Source of the DNA: Methylobacterium isbiliense
GTDB lineage: Bacteria; Pseudomonadota; Alphaproteobacteria; Rhizobiales; Beijerinckiaceae
Assembly: GCF_022179325.1 (NCBI RefSeq)
Contig: NZ_BPQQ01000009.1
Span: forward strand, 23,954-87,953
Length of the DNA stretch: 64,000 bases
Direction of reading: 5' to 3'
In this document: in pieces, positions 44,578 to 53,310 of the stretch
How the letters are laid out: each line of letters begins with the position of its first letter
Numbering within the stretch: position 1 is the stretch's first letter
Notes under the pieces: generated by a model
Told to the model about the DNA's origin: nothing
Seen by the model: the letters and a program-made list of their open reading frames with translations, nothing else
Database searches by the model: none
Position numbers and translations under genes: made by a program

Positions 44578-45489
44578 ATGTCCGACCAGACCATCCCGTC
44601 GTTGCGCGGTCGACCCATCGTGACCGGCTTCCACGATGAGACGACCGGCAGCATCCAGTACGTCGTCGCCGATCCCGAGACGAAGCGCTGCGCCATCATC
44701 GACCCGGTGCTCGACTTCGACCCGAAGTCCGGGGCGACCGCCACCCGCTCCGCCGACGCCCTGCTCGCCCATATCGAGCGCGAGGGCTACGAGTTGGAGT
44801 GGATCCTCGACACCCACCCGCACGCCGACCACTTCTCGGCGGCCGGCCACCTGCACGACAAGACCGGCGTCCCGACCGCCATCGGCGAGAAGGTGGTCGA
44901 GGTGCAGCGGCTCTGGAAGGGGCTCTACAACCTGCCCGACACGTTCCGGACGGACGGCTCGCAGTGGGACCGGCTCTTCGCCGACGGCGAGCGCTTCCGG
45001 ATCGGCAACCTCGACGCCGAGGTGATGTTCACGCCGGGCCATACCCTGGCCTCCATCGCCTACCGGGTGGGCGACGCCGCCTTCATCCACGACACCCTGT
45101 TCATGCCCGACAGCGGCTCGGCGCGGGCCGACTTCCCGGGCGGCAGCGCGCACGCACTCTGGCGCAGCATCCAGCGCATCCTGGCTCTGCCGGAGGAGAC
45201 CCGGCTGTTCACCGGGCACGATTACCGCCCGGGTGGGCGCGAGGCGGCCTGGGAGAGCACGGTCGCCCGGCAACGGGCGGAGAACCCACACCTCGTCGAG
45301 ACCCCGAGCGAGGAGGCGTTCGTCCGCATGCGCGAGGCCCGCGACCGCGAACTGCCGATGCCCAAGCTCATCCTGCATTCCCTGCAGGTAAACATCCGTG
45401 GCGGCCGCCTGCCCGAGCCCGAGGCGAACGGCCGGCGTTACCTGAAGATCCCGCTGGACGCCCTCGACGGCGCGGCCTGGGGCGCGTGA
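44578..45489 (+). CDS. Persulfide dioxygenase-like metallo-beta-lactamase (BLH/ETHE1 type)
   Basis: 303 residues. Iron-site and family residues are THPHADHF (His80, His82, Asp84, His85), FTPGHT (His155), HDTLFMPD (Asp172) and FTGHDY (His214). The layout fits the ETHE1/BLH group that oxidises glutathione persulfide to sulfite. It is preceded by GGAGGAG. In other bacteria blh is the signature target of BigR. The following rhodanese and the preceding TauE exporter complete a sulfide-detoxification route. Confidence 0.93.
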   Translation: MSDQTIPSLRGRPIVTGFHDETTGSIQYVVADPETKRCAIIDPVLDFDPKSGATATRSADALLAHIEREGYELEWILDTHPHADHFSAAGHLHDKTGVPTAIGEKVVEVQRLWKGLYNLPDTFRTDGSQWDRLFADGERFRIGNLDAEVMFTPGHTLASIAYRVGDAAFIHDTLFMPDSGSARADFPGGSAHALWRSIQRILALPEETRLFTGHDYRPGGREAAWESTVARQRAENPHLVETPSEEAFVRMREARDRELPMPKLILHSLQVNIRGGRLPEPEANGRRYLKIPLDALDGAAWGA

Positions 45490-45500
45490 CGGAGATGACC

Positions 45501-45887
45501 ATGACCACGAAGAGCGCGAAGGACTTGGTGGCGGAAGCCAACCGCGAGGTGGAGACTCTATCGGCCGAGGAGGCGCTCGCACGCCTCGGCCAGACCGACA
45601 CGGTGCTCGTCGACGTTCGGGAAGGCGAAGAATTGGCCAAGACCGGCAGGATCGCCGGCGCGGTCCATGTGCCGCGCGGCTTCCTAGAGTTCCAGGCCGA
45701 TCCGAAGAGCCCGACCCACAAGGCCGAGCTCGGGGATGGCAGGAGGCTGGTTCTCTACTGCGGCTCGGGCAACCGATCGGCCTTGGCCGCCAAGACCCTC
45801 AAGGACATGGGGCTCAGGTCCGTCGCCCATGTCGCCGGGGGCTTCACCGCATTGGAGAAGGCGGGCGCGCCAGTCGACCGGGGGTGA
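45501..45887 (+). CDS. Rhodanese-domain sulfurtransferase
   Basis: 128 residues from the ATG at 45501, which has GGAG six bases before it; upstream in-frame starts exist. Single rhodanese domain with VLVDVREGEEL, GAVHVPRGFLEF and the active loop CGSGNRS (Cys87). It transfers sulfane sulfur, probably to glutathione or thiosulfate, next to the persulfide dioxygenase. It is the last gene of the operon. Confidence 0.92.
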   Translation: MTTKSAKDLVAEANREVETLSAEEALARLGQTDTVLVDVREGEELAKTGRIAGAVHVPRGFLEFQADPKSPTHKAELGDGRRLVLYCGSGNRSALAAKTLKDMGLRSVAHVAGGFTALEKAGAPVDRG

Positions 45888-46194
45888 AAAAGGCCGCCAC
45901 GACCGGCGCCTGATCTACCGGAACGGATCAAGCTGGGGCGAAAGCGGCTCCTTACACGGGCAAGCTGATCGGATTTTCCCTCATCGCCCCGGAGACCTGT
46001 GTTCGCCCGACCGCGGCTATACCTTGACCGCATCGGTCGGGTGTTTCCCTTGACCAGTCGGCACCCTTACCGGATGCCTATCGTTCCGCCCCTGCGCGCC
46101 GCCATGCATGCTGCCCGGACAAACCTCGTTGCGGATGCGATCTGATTAGCCGCCGCGCCGTCGCGGCGCCCTTCACCGAAGACCGTACCAAGCC

Positions 46195-46299
46195 GCCCGC
46201 GAAGGATGACTTGACCGCGCACGGCAGTCCAAGGTGTCTCGGATGATCCTGCGATCGGCCCGGATCGAGCCGCACCCGGTCAAGTCATCCTTCGCGGGC
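46195..46299. repeat. Perfect 23-bp inverted repeat with 59-bp spacer
   Basis: The arm at 46195-46217 (starts GCCCGCGAAGGATG) is the exact reverse complement of 46277-46299. The 59-bp centre encodes nothing recognisable. It lies in a 650-bp stretch with no gene between the sulfur operon and the accessory island. It could be a transposon remnant, a MITE or a very strong hairpin. Confidence 0.8.
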
Positions 46300-46318
46300 T
46301 TGATAACCGTGTCCCAAA

Positions 46319-46435
46319 TTATGGGGTCTGACAGGGCTTCGCTTGCCGCTTTATGGGTTTGCATCGTCGCGAATTATGGGGCCAGAGGGGCTCGAAAAAG
46401 GCAATCGCATCTGGAGTGCCAGCTCATTTTATGGG
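46319..46435 (+). repeat. Four copies of TTATGGG
   Basis: TTATGGG occurs at 46319-46325, 46351-46357, 46374-46380 and 46429-46435, all in the same direction, inside AT-richer DNA just left of the accessory genes. Spacing is irregular (32, 23 and 55 bp). The copies could be binding sites or remnants; no function is proven. Confidence 0.5.
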
Positions 46436-46540
46436 TATCTGCACAGCGAACGCCGGATCGCGCGGGCCCGGGCCGAGGCGCGCCCGACTGCGCAGGCCCT
46501 CGTCGGGCAGGCGGCCGTACTGGCAACGGGGGGCCAACCC

Positions 46541-46762
46541 ATGCTCGCGGCCGTCGCCGAGATCCGGGCGATCGGCGAGCTGCTCTACGGGACCCGGTGG
46601 ACCGCGGAGCTCGCCTGGGACGTCGGCAAGGACACCCGTCAGGTCCGACGCTGGCTCTCCGGCGAAGCCGCCGTCTCGGAGCGGGCGCTCTCGTGGGCAC
46701 GCAAGCTGGCCCGGCGCCGGGCCCGCCAGATCGACGCCCTCGGCGGCCGGGACGACGACTAG
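46541..46762 (+). CDS. Small helix-turn-helix-like protein of the accessory region
   Basis: 73 residues from the ATG at 46541. The sequence (IRAIGELLYGTRWTAELAWDVGKDTRQVRRWLSGE) has the spacing of a helix-turn-helix with a recognition helix around DTRQVRRWL, followed by a basic C-terminal helix (LARRRARQID). It probably binds DNA and is phage-like in character. The frame is open upstream but that part is unconvincing. Its end overlaps the stop of the convergent gene. Confidence 0.65.
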   Translation: MLAAVAEIRAIGELLYGTRWTAELAWDVGKDTRQVRRWLSGEAAVSERALSWARKLARRRARQIDALGGRDDD

Positions 46763-47055
46763 CGGCAGCGCCGGAAGACCGCGCCGTCGTGCTCCAGGCT
46801 GCCGTCGGGGCACACGACGAGGTCGGTGTCGTACGGGACCTCCGCGCCGCCCATGCCGAAACACCTCGGGGCCCGGACGCGGCCGTCGGCGATCGTGGCG
46901 GTCGCGCAGTCCATCAAATCGATGCCGACCCCGCGCCCGGGCCCGATTGAGATGTCGGGGAGGTCCTGGCCGACCGCGCAGTAGCGGCCCGGCGCGGGCC
47001 GGGGCTCCGCAGCCGCCGGGGCGACGGCGAGGACGAGGGCGAGGAAGGTGCGCAT
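46759..47055 (-). CDS. Small secreted Cys-containing protein
   Basis: 98 residues. Signal peptide MRTFLALVLAVAPAAAEP. The mature part has four Cys (RYCAVG, MDCATA, RCFGMG, VVCPDG) and a final FRRCR, so disulfides are likely. It is the last gene of the minus-strand island operon, 1 bp after the phosphoesterase gene. No family is recognised. Confidence 0.7.
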   Translation of the reverse strand: MRTFLALVLAVAPAAAEPRPAPGRYCAVGQDLPDISIGPGRGVGIDLMDCATATIADGRVRAPRCFGMGGAEVPYDTDLVVCPDGSLEHDGAVFRRCR

Positions 47056-47056
47056 C

Positions 47057-47887
47057 TCAGATCTCCATGACGAGGAAGGGGTCGAAGGCGGGGTTCTCCA
47101 GCTCGACGGCCCACATGCCGTCCCGGCGCCGGTGCGAGGTGTCGTGCCCGCGGGCGTTGGCGATCACCCTCGTGCGCCCGATGCGGTAGTCGGCCGACCG
47201 ATGCACGTGCCCATGGATCCAGATGTTCGGGGCGCCGGGGCCCTCCATCAGCGGCGTCAGGTCGCTCGCGTAGGCGGCGTCGATCGGCTCGCGGACCTCG
47301 CCGTGCAGGAGGCTGCGCGGGTGTGGAGCGTGGTGCGTGACGACGATCCGTGGTCCGTTCCAAGGCTCCGCGAGCCGCCCCTCGATGCACGCCCGGTGCT
47401 GCCGGTGCAGCGCGAGCGCGGCCGGCGGCCGGAACGGCGCGGGGGTGCCGTTTCGATCCCGGATCTGCACCAGCCTGTGATCCCTCATGCCGACTTGGCG
47501 GTCCCCGGCGACGCGCATCGCGAGCTCGCGACGCTCCTCGCCCGCGATCGCGTAGTCCGTCCAGAGCGTCGCCCCGGTGATCTCGACGCCGTCGACGAGG
47601 CAGGCCTGCCCGCTGTCGAGGAGCGTGATCCCTGCGGCCTCGGCGAGGTCCCGGGCGCTGGCGAGCTCGTCCGGGTAGCGCGCGCGCCACATGTCGTGAT
47701 TGCCCGGCACATAGACGACCTCCCGCGCCCGGGGGACGACGTGCTCCGCCAGCCACGGGAGCGCCCTCCGGGTGAGGCCGTCGGCCACATCTCCGGCGAC
47801 GATCGCAATGTCCACGCGCGGGCCCGGCGGCGGCGTCCACGGCGTCGCGTCGACGTGCAGGTCGGACAGGATCCAGACCGTGACCAT
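47057..47887 (-). CDS. Calcineurin-like metallophosphoesterase
   Basis: 276 residues. The five metallophosphoesterase motifs are present: LSDLHVD, AGDVADG, PGNHDMW, VVTHHAPHP and IHGHVHRS. Two metal ions should be bound. The substrate (nucleotide, nucleic acid or phosphoprotein) is unknown. Its start codon overlaps the stop of the preceding gene (TGATG). It belongs to the overlapping operon that starts with the AAA+ ATPase at 50766. Confidence 0.92.
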   Translation of the reverse strand: MVTVWILSDLHVDATPWTPPPGPRVDIAIVAGDVADGLTRRALPWLAEHVVPRAREVVYVPGNHDMWRARYPDELASARDLAEAAGITLLDSGQACLVDGVEITGATLWTDYAIAGEERRELAMRVAGDRQVGMRDHRLVQIRDRNGTPAPFRPPAALALHRQHRACIEGRLAEPWNGPRIVVTHHAPHPRSLLHGEVREPIDAAYASDLTPLMEGPGAPNIWIHGHVHRSADYRIGRTRVIANARGHDTSHRRRDGMWAVELENPAFDPFLVMEI

Positions 47888-48216
47888 CACTCTCCCCCCT
47901 CGCACCAGGCGGTGCCGTCTGCCTCGAACCACGCGGCCGCCGCTCGTACGACGACCCGCCCCTCGATCCGGAAGCCGCTCTCCGTGAGCCGGTACCTGAG
48001 CCGGCGCGCGCCCGGCGGCCGGGGCAGGTCGGCGAGTTCGCCGGAGGCCCACGCATGGACGTCGCGCGCGCCCGCCCGCAGGCACCGGAGGCGGGCCACC
48101 TCGGATGCCCGGAAGGCGACACCGATGAGGACGACCCCGAGCCGGTGGCCGACCACGCGTCCGGAAATGCGGACGCTCCACCGGCAGCGGGTGCGGTTGC
48201 GGTAGACGTCAGCCAC
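47887..48216 (-). CDS. Hypothetical protein of the island operon
   Basis: 109 residues from a GTG at 48216. The sequence is basic at the start (VYRNRTRCRW), with a hydrophobic stretch VVGHRLGVVLIGVAFRA and a beta-like C-terminus. No family is recognised. It overlaps both neighbours (8 bp upstream, 1 bp downstream), which supports its being translated. Confidence 0.6.
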   Translation of the reverse strand: MADVYRNRTRCRWSVRISGRVVGHRLGVVLIGVAFRASEVARLRCLRAGARDVHAWASGELADLPRPPGARRLRYRLTESGFRIEGRVVVRAAAAWFEADGTAWCEGGE

Positions 48217-48826
48217 CGCCGACCACCCGCCTGCCGTTGGCGTGCTCCGGGCACAGGCACCGGAGCCAGCCTCCCTGGCGTACGCGGCCGGGCTTCCCGC
48301 ATTCCTCGCAGATGTAGGCGGATAGATGCTCGACGGCATCGACAGTATTCGCCGTGTATTCGCAGTCTTCGTTGGCGTCGTAGTACCAGCGCGCCGAGCC
48401 GAACTTCTCCTTCATCTGCGTGGTGTGGAAGCCGTCGGCGATGCCGTGCTCGCGCAGGAGTTCGGCCGCGCCTTCCCACAGCCACTTCCATCCCGGGCCG
48501 CACTCGAAGCAGCCCTGGCCGAACACGCGCCGGTGCCGCCTGGCCAGGCGCTGCTGCCAGTCCGGCGGGCACCGGGGCGCGCCGTCTCGCCATCGGCACG
48601 CGAGGACGCGTGCGAGCAGGTCGAGCAGGAAGGGCCTCGGAAGGGGACCGACGAACGTGCTGGGTCCGTCGGCCCTGCGCTCCCGCTCGACGGCGAGGAG
48701 CGGCCCCTGCCACCGGACGAGCGGCCCGTGCGGCGAAGGCTCGACCGCGAGGACGGTGACGCTGTCGGCGCCCCGGTGGTGGCGCAGGGCGGGCCCGGCG
48801 ATGCTCAGAAATTCCTCGGCGATCAC
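48209..48826 (-). CDS. Hypothetical zinc-ribbon protein of the island operon
   Basis: 205 residues from a GTG at 48826. The C-terminal third has CEECGKPGRVRQGGWLRCLCPEH, a probable zinc-binding ribbon. A central part (CFECGPGWKWLWEGAAELL, MKEKFGSARWYYD) resembles phage-borne hypothetical proteins. Function is unknown. The start overlaps the upstream stop by 4 bp. Confidence 0.7.
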   Translation of the reverse strand: MIAEEFLSIAGPALRHHRGADSVTVLAVEPSPHGPLVRWQGPLLAVERERRADGPSTFVGPLPRPFLLDLLARVLACRWRDGAPRCPPDWQQRLARRHRRVFGQGCFECGPGWKWLWEGAAELLREHGIADGFHTTQMKEKFGSARWYYDANEDCEYTANTVDAVEHLSAYICEECGKPGRVRQGGWLRCLCPEHANGRRVVGGG

Positions 48827-49050
48827 GGCATGGGCTCCGGCGGCAGGGGGGCGAAACAGAAAGCCAGGGCCTCGACCTCGCGGGCAAGCCGCAGGCCGAG
48901 GGCGGGATCGAGCCGGCCGGCCTCGACGAGCCGGCCGATGCGGACGACGCGGGCGCGGCAGCCGCGGCCGACGAGGGAGCAGACCCGGCCGCTCTCCCAG
49001 GCGGCGCGGATCCGCGACGCGATGACGTCGAGCGTGTCGGAGCTCTCCAC
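48823..49050 (-). CDS. Small hypothetical protein of the island operon
   Basis: 75 residues, helical, with charged N-terminal half (MESSDTLDVIASRIRAAWESG) and a C-terminal part rich in Leu, Ala and Pro. No family is recognised. It starts 13 bp after the AAA+ ATPase gene and overlaps the zinc-ribbon gene, so it is part of that operon. Confidence 0.6.
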   Translation of the reverse strand: MESSDTLDVIASRIRAAWESGRVCSLVGRGCRARVVRIGRLVEAGRLDPALGLRLAREVEALAFCFAPLPPEPMP

Positions 49051-49062
49051 GGCACGCCCCCC

Positions 49063-50766
49063 TCAGTTCGGGAGGCGGCGCGCGAAGAGCTCGCGGCTGG
49101 CCACCACCGCCTCGATCATCCGGCGCAGGGGGCGCAGGCTGCCGCCGCGCCATGCCGAGAGGACGTCGAGCTCGCCCCCATCGAGGGCGGGGCACCACGC
49201 CTCGTCGAAGCCGCGCTCGCGCCGGAGCTCGTCGAGGATCGCCGCGGCGACGACCGGCAGGTCCTCCGCGCGCGGAGCCTTCCACTCCAGGGCCTGGCAA
49301 CGGTCGCGCAGCGGGGCGGAGAGCCCGTCGAGCGAGTTGGCGGTCAGGACATAGGAGACGGGCGAGAGGTCGAGGGCGCACTCGAACGCTGGATCGTGGA
49401 TCGCCCGGGCCGTGCTGCCCCTCTCCAGGAACGGGAGGAGCGTCTCGTCGAGGCGGCCCCATCGGCGGCTGTCGCCCGCCTTCTCGACCTCGTCGACGAC
49501 GATGCCGTGGGAGGCCTTCCCGAAGCGGAGGCATGCCTGGGCCGGCACGGACGGGCGCCAGGATCCCCACATTCTGCTGGTACCAGCCCAGCTGCCGCCA
49601 TCCATCTGGCCTGCACCGGCGTAGACGGTGACGTCGAGCCCGGCCGCCTCAAGCACGGCCCGCGCGAACGCCGTCTTCCCGCAGCCGGCTGGGCCGACGA
49701 GGATCCGCGGGGAAAACCGGGCGTAGGGGGCACCGACAAGGTCGGCCGCGTAGGCCTCGACCGCCTCGACCGCCCACGGGAAGCGGGCGCGCAGGCGCTT
49801 GACGAAGGCTGCCGGATCCGGCGCCGACACGAGCGGCATGGGCTTGCCGGCCCACGGCTCGGCGAGCGCGCGCGGGCTGTCGCCCCGGTCGCGGATGCTC
49901 TTCGACGGCTCCGGCAGGTGCGTCATCACGGGGAAGACGACGAGCGACAGGGCTGGCCGGGCCGCCCGACGGCGTGCGCCCTCGTCGAGGATCCGGCGCG
50001 CGTTAGCAACGGCGAGGATCTCTTCCGCGGAGAGCTGCCCCGGCGGCACATCCGGCAGATCGAGGGCGAGGTCGCCGTCCTGCACGACGGGGGGCTCGAC
50101 CCGCTGCCCGGCGCCCCCGCGCAGGATCGTGTCCTCGTCCTCTACCATGCGGAGCGCCGACCCGAACGTCGTCCAAGCCTGCACCCACGCGGCCGCCTCC
50201 ACGTCGAAGCTCTCAAGCCTCGGATAGCTGGGGCCGGGCACGTATGGCACGTCCCGGAACGTGGCTTGGGCGTCCTCGGCGCGCAGCAGCGCGTGCCGCA
50301 CGACAAGGAAGGCGCGGTCGAGCTGGGCGGCCCGGACTTGCGCGGCCGCAGTCGAGAGGAGCTCGGCCGCCAGCCTGGCCGAGGCGAGCTCGCAGCCCAG
50401 CTCGGCGAGGTGGAACACGAGCACCCCGCCCACGTCCCGCACGAGCGCGAGCGTCGGCGTCGGCAGGCTGTTGCGGAGGGCCTCGCTCGCGAGCATGCGC
50501 TCCAGCGTGGAGATCCTGCCGACGGTGGCCTCCTCGAATGCGGCGGTCAGCGCGGCGTGCGTGCGGTCGCGCAGGCCCGGCGCGCCGAGGAGCGGCTGAA
50601 GGCGGGCGCGCAGATCCGTGACGGCGTCGTGGCCGAGCATCCCTCCGCCGTAGAGAAGCTGCACGCGGGTGCGGGTGCCCTGACCGTCACGGGGCCCGGC
50701 GAACGGGCGCGGGTCGAGGATGGCGGCGCGCACGGCGGCGGCCGACGAGGCAGCATGCTTGGTCAC
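49063..50766 (-). CDS. AAA+ ATPase (Lon-like module) of the island operon
   Basis: 567 residues. The C-terminal half is an AAA+ module: Walker A GPAGCGKT (358-365), Walker B GIVVDEVEKAG (421-431), sensor-1 LTANSLDGL and arginine-finger region LRDRCQALEW. The N-terminal 320 residues are mostly helical and unrecognised; no protease or helicase domain is visible. The sequence between Walker A and B resembles Lon-family ATPases. It is the first gene of a six-gene overlapping operon and may be the motor of a mobile-element or defence system. Confidence 0.85.
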   Translation of the reverse strand: MTKHAASSAAAVRAAILDPRPFAGPRDGQGTRTRVQLLYGGGMLGHDAVTDLRARLQPLLGAPGLRDRTHAALTAAFEEATVGRISTLERMLASEALRNSLPTPTLALVRDVGGVLVFHLAELGCELASARLAAELLSTAAAQVRAAQLDRAFLVVRHALLRAEDAQATFRDVPYVPGPSYPRLESFDVEAAAWVQAWTTFGSALRMVEDEDTILRGGAGQRVEPPVVQDGDLALDLPDVPPGQLSAEEILAVANARRILDEGARRRAARPALSLVVFPVMTHLPEPSKSIRDRGDSPRALAEPWAGKPMPLVSAPDPAAFVKRLRARFPWAVEAVEAYAADLVGAPYARFSPRILVGPAGCGKTAFARAVLEAAGLDVTVYAGAGQMDGGSWAGTSRMWGSWRPSVPAQACLRFGKASHGIVVDEVEKAGDSRRWGRLDETLLPFLERGSTARAIHDPAFECALDLSPVSYVLTANSLDGLSAPLRDRCQALEWKAPRAEDLPVVAAAILDELRRERGFDEAWCPALDGGELDVLSAWRGGSLRPLRRMIEAVVASRELFARRLPN

Positions 50767-51038
50767 GGGAGGAGCTCGCAGGTACGGGATCAGGATGCGC
50801 GAAGAGGCGCGCCGAGCAGGGCTCAGGCGGCGGCTATCCGTTTCCGTAACAAGCGAGCTGCGAACACGAGGGCGATCCCTGCGGTGAGGCGGTTACCCTG
50901 GCAGGCGGGGACTCCCGAGGCAACGCGCGATCGGGGGGCGTGGTGAAGATATCCCTGGACGTTGGGGGCCGGCCCCTTCCCATCGCGAATCGTTCGCCGA
51001 TGCTACACTTGGTCGGAGGGGTAGCGGAGGGGCGAACG

Positions 51039-51449
51039 ATGGCGAGCGCGAGCGAAGAGCACCGGGCGGCGTGGGATTTCTATCGGCTCCCAAAACCGGC
51101 GCAGACGGTGTTCCGGGGCCGGGTCGTCGGCGCCAGGTGCGGAGAGCCCGACGTCGTCGCCGCCTTTGCGGCAGTCGGGGTGACGAACTCAATGAGGCCC
51201 CCCGTCATGGTCTACGACGACGTAGCGGCCGCGCTCGTCGCACTGCCGGTGGACGGCCGCCCGGCGATCGAGGTCGCCATGTTCGGGCAGGCTCTCACCC
51301 CACAGGAACCGGCCGCCCTCGTCCAGGAGACCCTCGCCCGCGGGCGCGCCATCGGCCACGACGACCGCCAGCTCGCCGGGGCGATCACGGTCGTCCTGAA
51401 GAGCCATGGGCACCTCGCGAGCAAAGCGGCCTTGTGGACATGCTCTTGA
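51039..51449 (+). CDS. Hypothetical protein
   Basis: 136 residues; GGAGG stands 8 bases before the ATG at 51039. It starts with an acidic helix, then VFRGRVVGARCGEPDVVAAFAAVGV and a C-terminal region with Cys near the end. The last 40 residues look like an alpha/beta structure. No family is recognised. It is divergent from the AAA+ operon. Confidence 0.6.
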   Translation: MASASEEHRAAWDFYRLPKPAQTVFRGRVVGARCGEPDVVAAFAAVGVTNSMRPPVMVYDDVAAALVALPVDGRPAIEVAMFGQALTPQEPAALVQETLARGRAIGHDDRQLAGAITVVLKSHGHLASKAALWTCS

Positions 51450-51643
51450 TCTAAGGCGCCTGCGGGCCTCGTCGCGACCGCGACGTTCGTCTCTGCCACG
51501 GCAGTCCTCGGGACCCTGGCCCGGGCCGACCGGGCGCTTGCCGACCTGCGCGACACCGTGCACCCCGGGCGCCGCTGATCTCTGCGTCAGCGCTTGGTCC
51601 CGCTCCTCTTCCCCTTGGGCTCTGTGCTGTGCCGGGCGCAACC
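51450..51643 (+). other. Spacer before the Shedu gene
   Basis: About 190 bp. A short start-less frame here has a hydrophobic stretch (GLVATATFVSATAVLGTLA) and ends RDTVHPGRR at about 51578. It could be a fragment of a small membrane protein. Nothing else is seen. Confidence 0.25.
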
Positions 51644-52726
51644 TCAGACTTTCTGGGCTTCCTCGAAGTGCCGCAGAACCCGCCGGGCGATCGCGAGCAG
51701 CGCGTCAAAGGTCAGGATCTCGATGCGATGGAGGTGGCCGTTGTGCCGCCGCAGGGCCGACCGCTGGTCGTCGTTCAGGTCTCTGCCGATGATGATGCGG
51801 GCCCGCATCTTGGTAACGTCCTCCCCGTCGTTGGCGAGGATCGAGTCCCGGTTCCGGTCGAGCTTTTCCAAATAGTTTTCGGCCTGGGCCACCACCCGCG
51901 TCAGGTCGCTGCCGGGCGCCCAGACCTTGTGCGAGGTGTCGAAGGTGAAGAGTGCCTTCCCCTTCAGGGGGGTCTTGATCTCGATGAGCTCGACCCGGCC
52001 GTCCGTCGTCCGCCGCGGCACGAAGTCGGCGATCTCGTCGCGCGTCCACCGGCGCCGGTCGAGGATGCAGCTGTACTCGCTCCCGAACAGCCAGGGGTGC
52101 CGTTCGAGCAGCGCCTGGAAGTCGCCTTCGCTCGTGTCGGGAGCCTCGATCATAGCCTCGAACCGGTCGACCACCTCACGGTAGACGGCGAGGTTCATGG
52201 CGGCGGCCGCCTTCTCGATGAACCCATCGTCCCGGGCGAGCCGGGAGACGAGAGCGCCGAGGACGTCGGGCTTCTCCGAGGCCTCCCGCAGGAGCATGGT
52301 CAGCGCGTCGAGCCGATCCGGCGCGGCGAGGTCGCGCAGCGCCTGCATCACGTCCTTGGGCCCGCCTCGCGTCGGCATCACGATGTAGCCGCCGGTGGAG
52401 GGCGGGAGGGCCCCGCTGCGCGCCGCCGCGAGGAAGTCCGCGAGCCGATTGGTCTCCTCACCATCGAGTTGGACGGAGCGGGTCAGGTCGACCGTGCACG
52501 CCTCCTTCGAGAGGGCGATCGTCTTGATGCTCAGCGCGTCGTGATGGTGCTCACCGGTGTGCCGGTCGCGGACGCTCGTCAGGCGCGCGATCCGTCGAAC
52601 CTTCGAGCGATCCTTCTGCCCGTCTTTGAGGACGACCTCCTTGCGGCCGAGAACGTTTGGATTGATCGTGGGGTCGCGCTCATCGACGTAAACCTTCGTG
52701 GGCTCCACGATCCGCTCCGGCGGCAT
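51644..52726 (-). CDS. Shedu (DUF4263) anti-phage defence nuclease
   Basis: 360 residues. The C-terminal half has the Shedu pattern: EGDFQALLERHPWLFGSEYS (Glu200), ADFVPRRTTDGRVELIEIKTP (Asp234, Glu249-x-Lys251) and DLTRVVAQAENYL. These are the residues of a PD-(D/E)XK nuclease fold (DUF4263). The N-terminal 190 residues form the variable sensing part. Shedu proteins are single-gene defence systems that nick or cut phage DNA. It is located in the accessory island between the AAA+ operon and the three-gene SMC system. Confidence 0.88.
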   Translation of the reverse strand: MPPERIVEPTKVYVDERDPTINPNVLGRKEVVLKDGQKDRSKVRRIARLTSVRDRHTGEHHHDALSIKTIALSKEACTVDLTRSVQLDGEETNRLADFLAAARSGALPPSTGGYIVMPTRGGPKDVMQALRDLAAPDRLDALTMLLREASEKPDVLGALVSRLARDDGFIEKAAAAMNLAVYREVVDRFEAMIEAPDTSEGDFQALLERHPWLFGSEYSCILDRRRWTRDEIADFVPRRTTDGRVELIEIKTPLKGKALFTFDTSHKVWAPGSDLTRVVAQAENYLEKLDRNRDSILANDGEDVTKMRARIIIGRDLNDDQRSALRRHNGHLHRIEILTFDALLAIARRVLRHFEEAQKV

Positions 52727-52792
52727 GCTGCCCAGCTAACCTGGACCAAACCAAGAACGTCGTCCAGGGATTCCGAAGCACCACGTACGCCC

Positions 52793-52998
52793 TCATCCGC
52801 GCCCCTGTGCCTGCAGGGCTTCCTCGACGAGTTCGGCGACCCGCTGCCCCGCGGCGCGGCCCCGCGCTTCGCCCGTATGGCGACGACCCGGTGCAGATGC
52901 ATCCCAGGCGACGCGACGACCAGCTCGCTGTCGGCGCTCAGGCGGACCATCAGCACCAAGTCCTCCTCGTGGCAGGCCGGCCGCCGTGGCGGGGTCAT
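52793..52998 (-). pseudogene. Frameshifted paralogue of the 59500 small gene
   Basis: From the ATG at 52998 the product has RLSADSELVVASPGMHLHRVVAIRAKRG, parallel to RLHADGELVVSSPGTPPTRIVAIREKRA in the gene at 59500-59697. It then loses the frame. The neighbouring frame continues RAAGQRVAELVEEALQAQG, again as in the paralogue. A one-base loss at about 52850-52860 explains it. It is coupled (ATGA) to the small gene upstream. Confidence 0.6.
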
Positions 52999-53159
52999 CC
53001 CCGCAAGACGCGCAGGGCGGTCTCGGCATCGTAGCCTGCCCCGTCCGCGAGCGCCTCCGCGCGAGCGGGCTCCCACGCCTCGGGATCGCCGAGGGCATGC
53101 CGGCGCTCCCGCAGCGCGCGGGACAGCGCGGGCTCGGGGTGGTCGTGATAGTCGGGCAT
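52995..53159 (-). CDS. Small hypothetical protein (YDAETALRVLRG family)
   Basis: 54 residues. It ends GYDAETALRVLRG, similar to YDPATILRVLTG at the start of the small gene at 58622-58819. Acidic and basic residues alternate (ALRERRHALGDPEAWEPARAEAL). Its stop overlaps the next start (ATGA). No function is known. Such pairs of tiny genes are frequent in Methylobacterium islands. Confidence 0.5.
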   Translation of the reverse strand: MPDYHDHPEPALSRALRERRHALGDPEAWEPARAEALADGAGYDAETALRVLRG

Positions 53160-53310
53160 GCCGAGAGGGTCGCGCAGGCCCCACCCGCGGGCAAGCCCGC
53201 GTGCAGAGGCGTATAACGAGAAGAGCCCCGGCATCGCCCCGGGGCCCTCTGAACACCTCGCCCACTAGGGCGGGTAAATCTCGATCACTTGAAGGCTGTA
53301 AAAGACACGC

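Noticed and set aside
48209-49570. 453-residue minus-strand ORF extending over the AAA+ gene
   Set aside because: The N-terminal 248 residues are an arginine/proline-rich shadow of the AAA+ gene; the real protein starts at the GTG at 48826.
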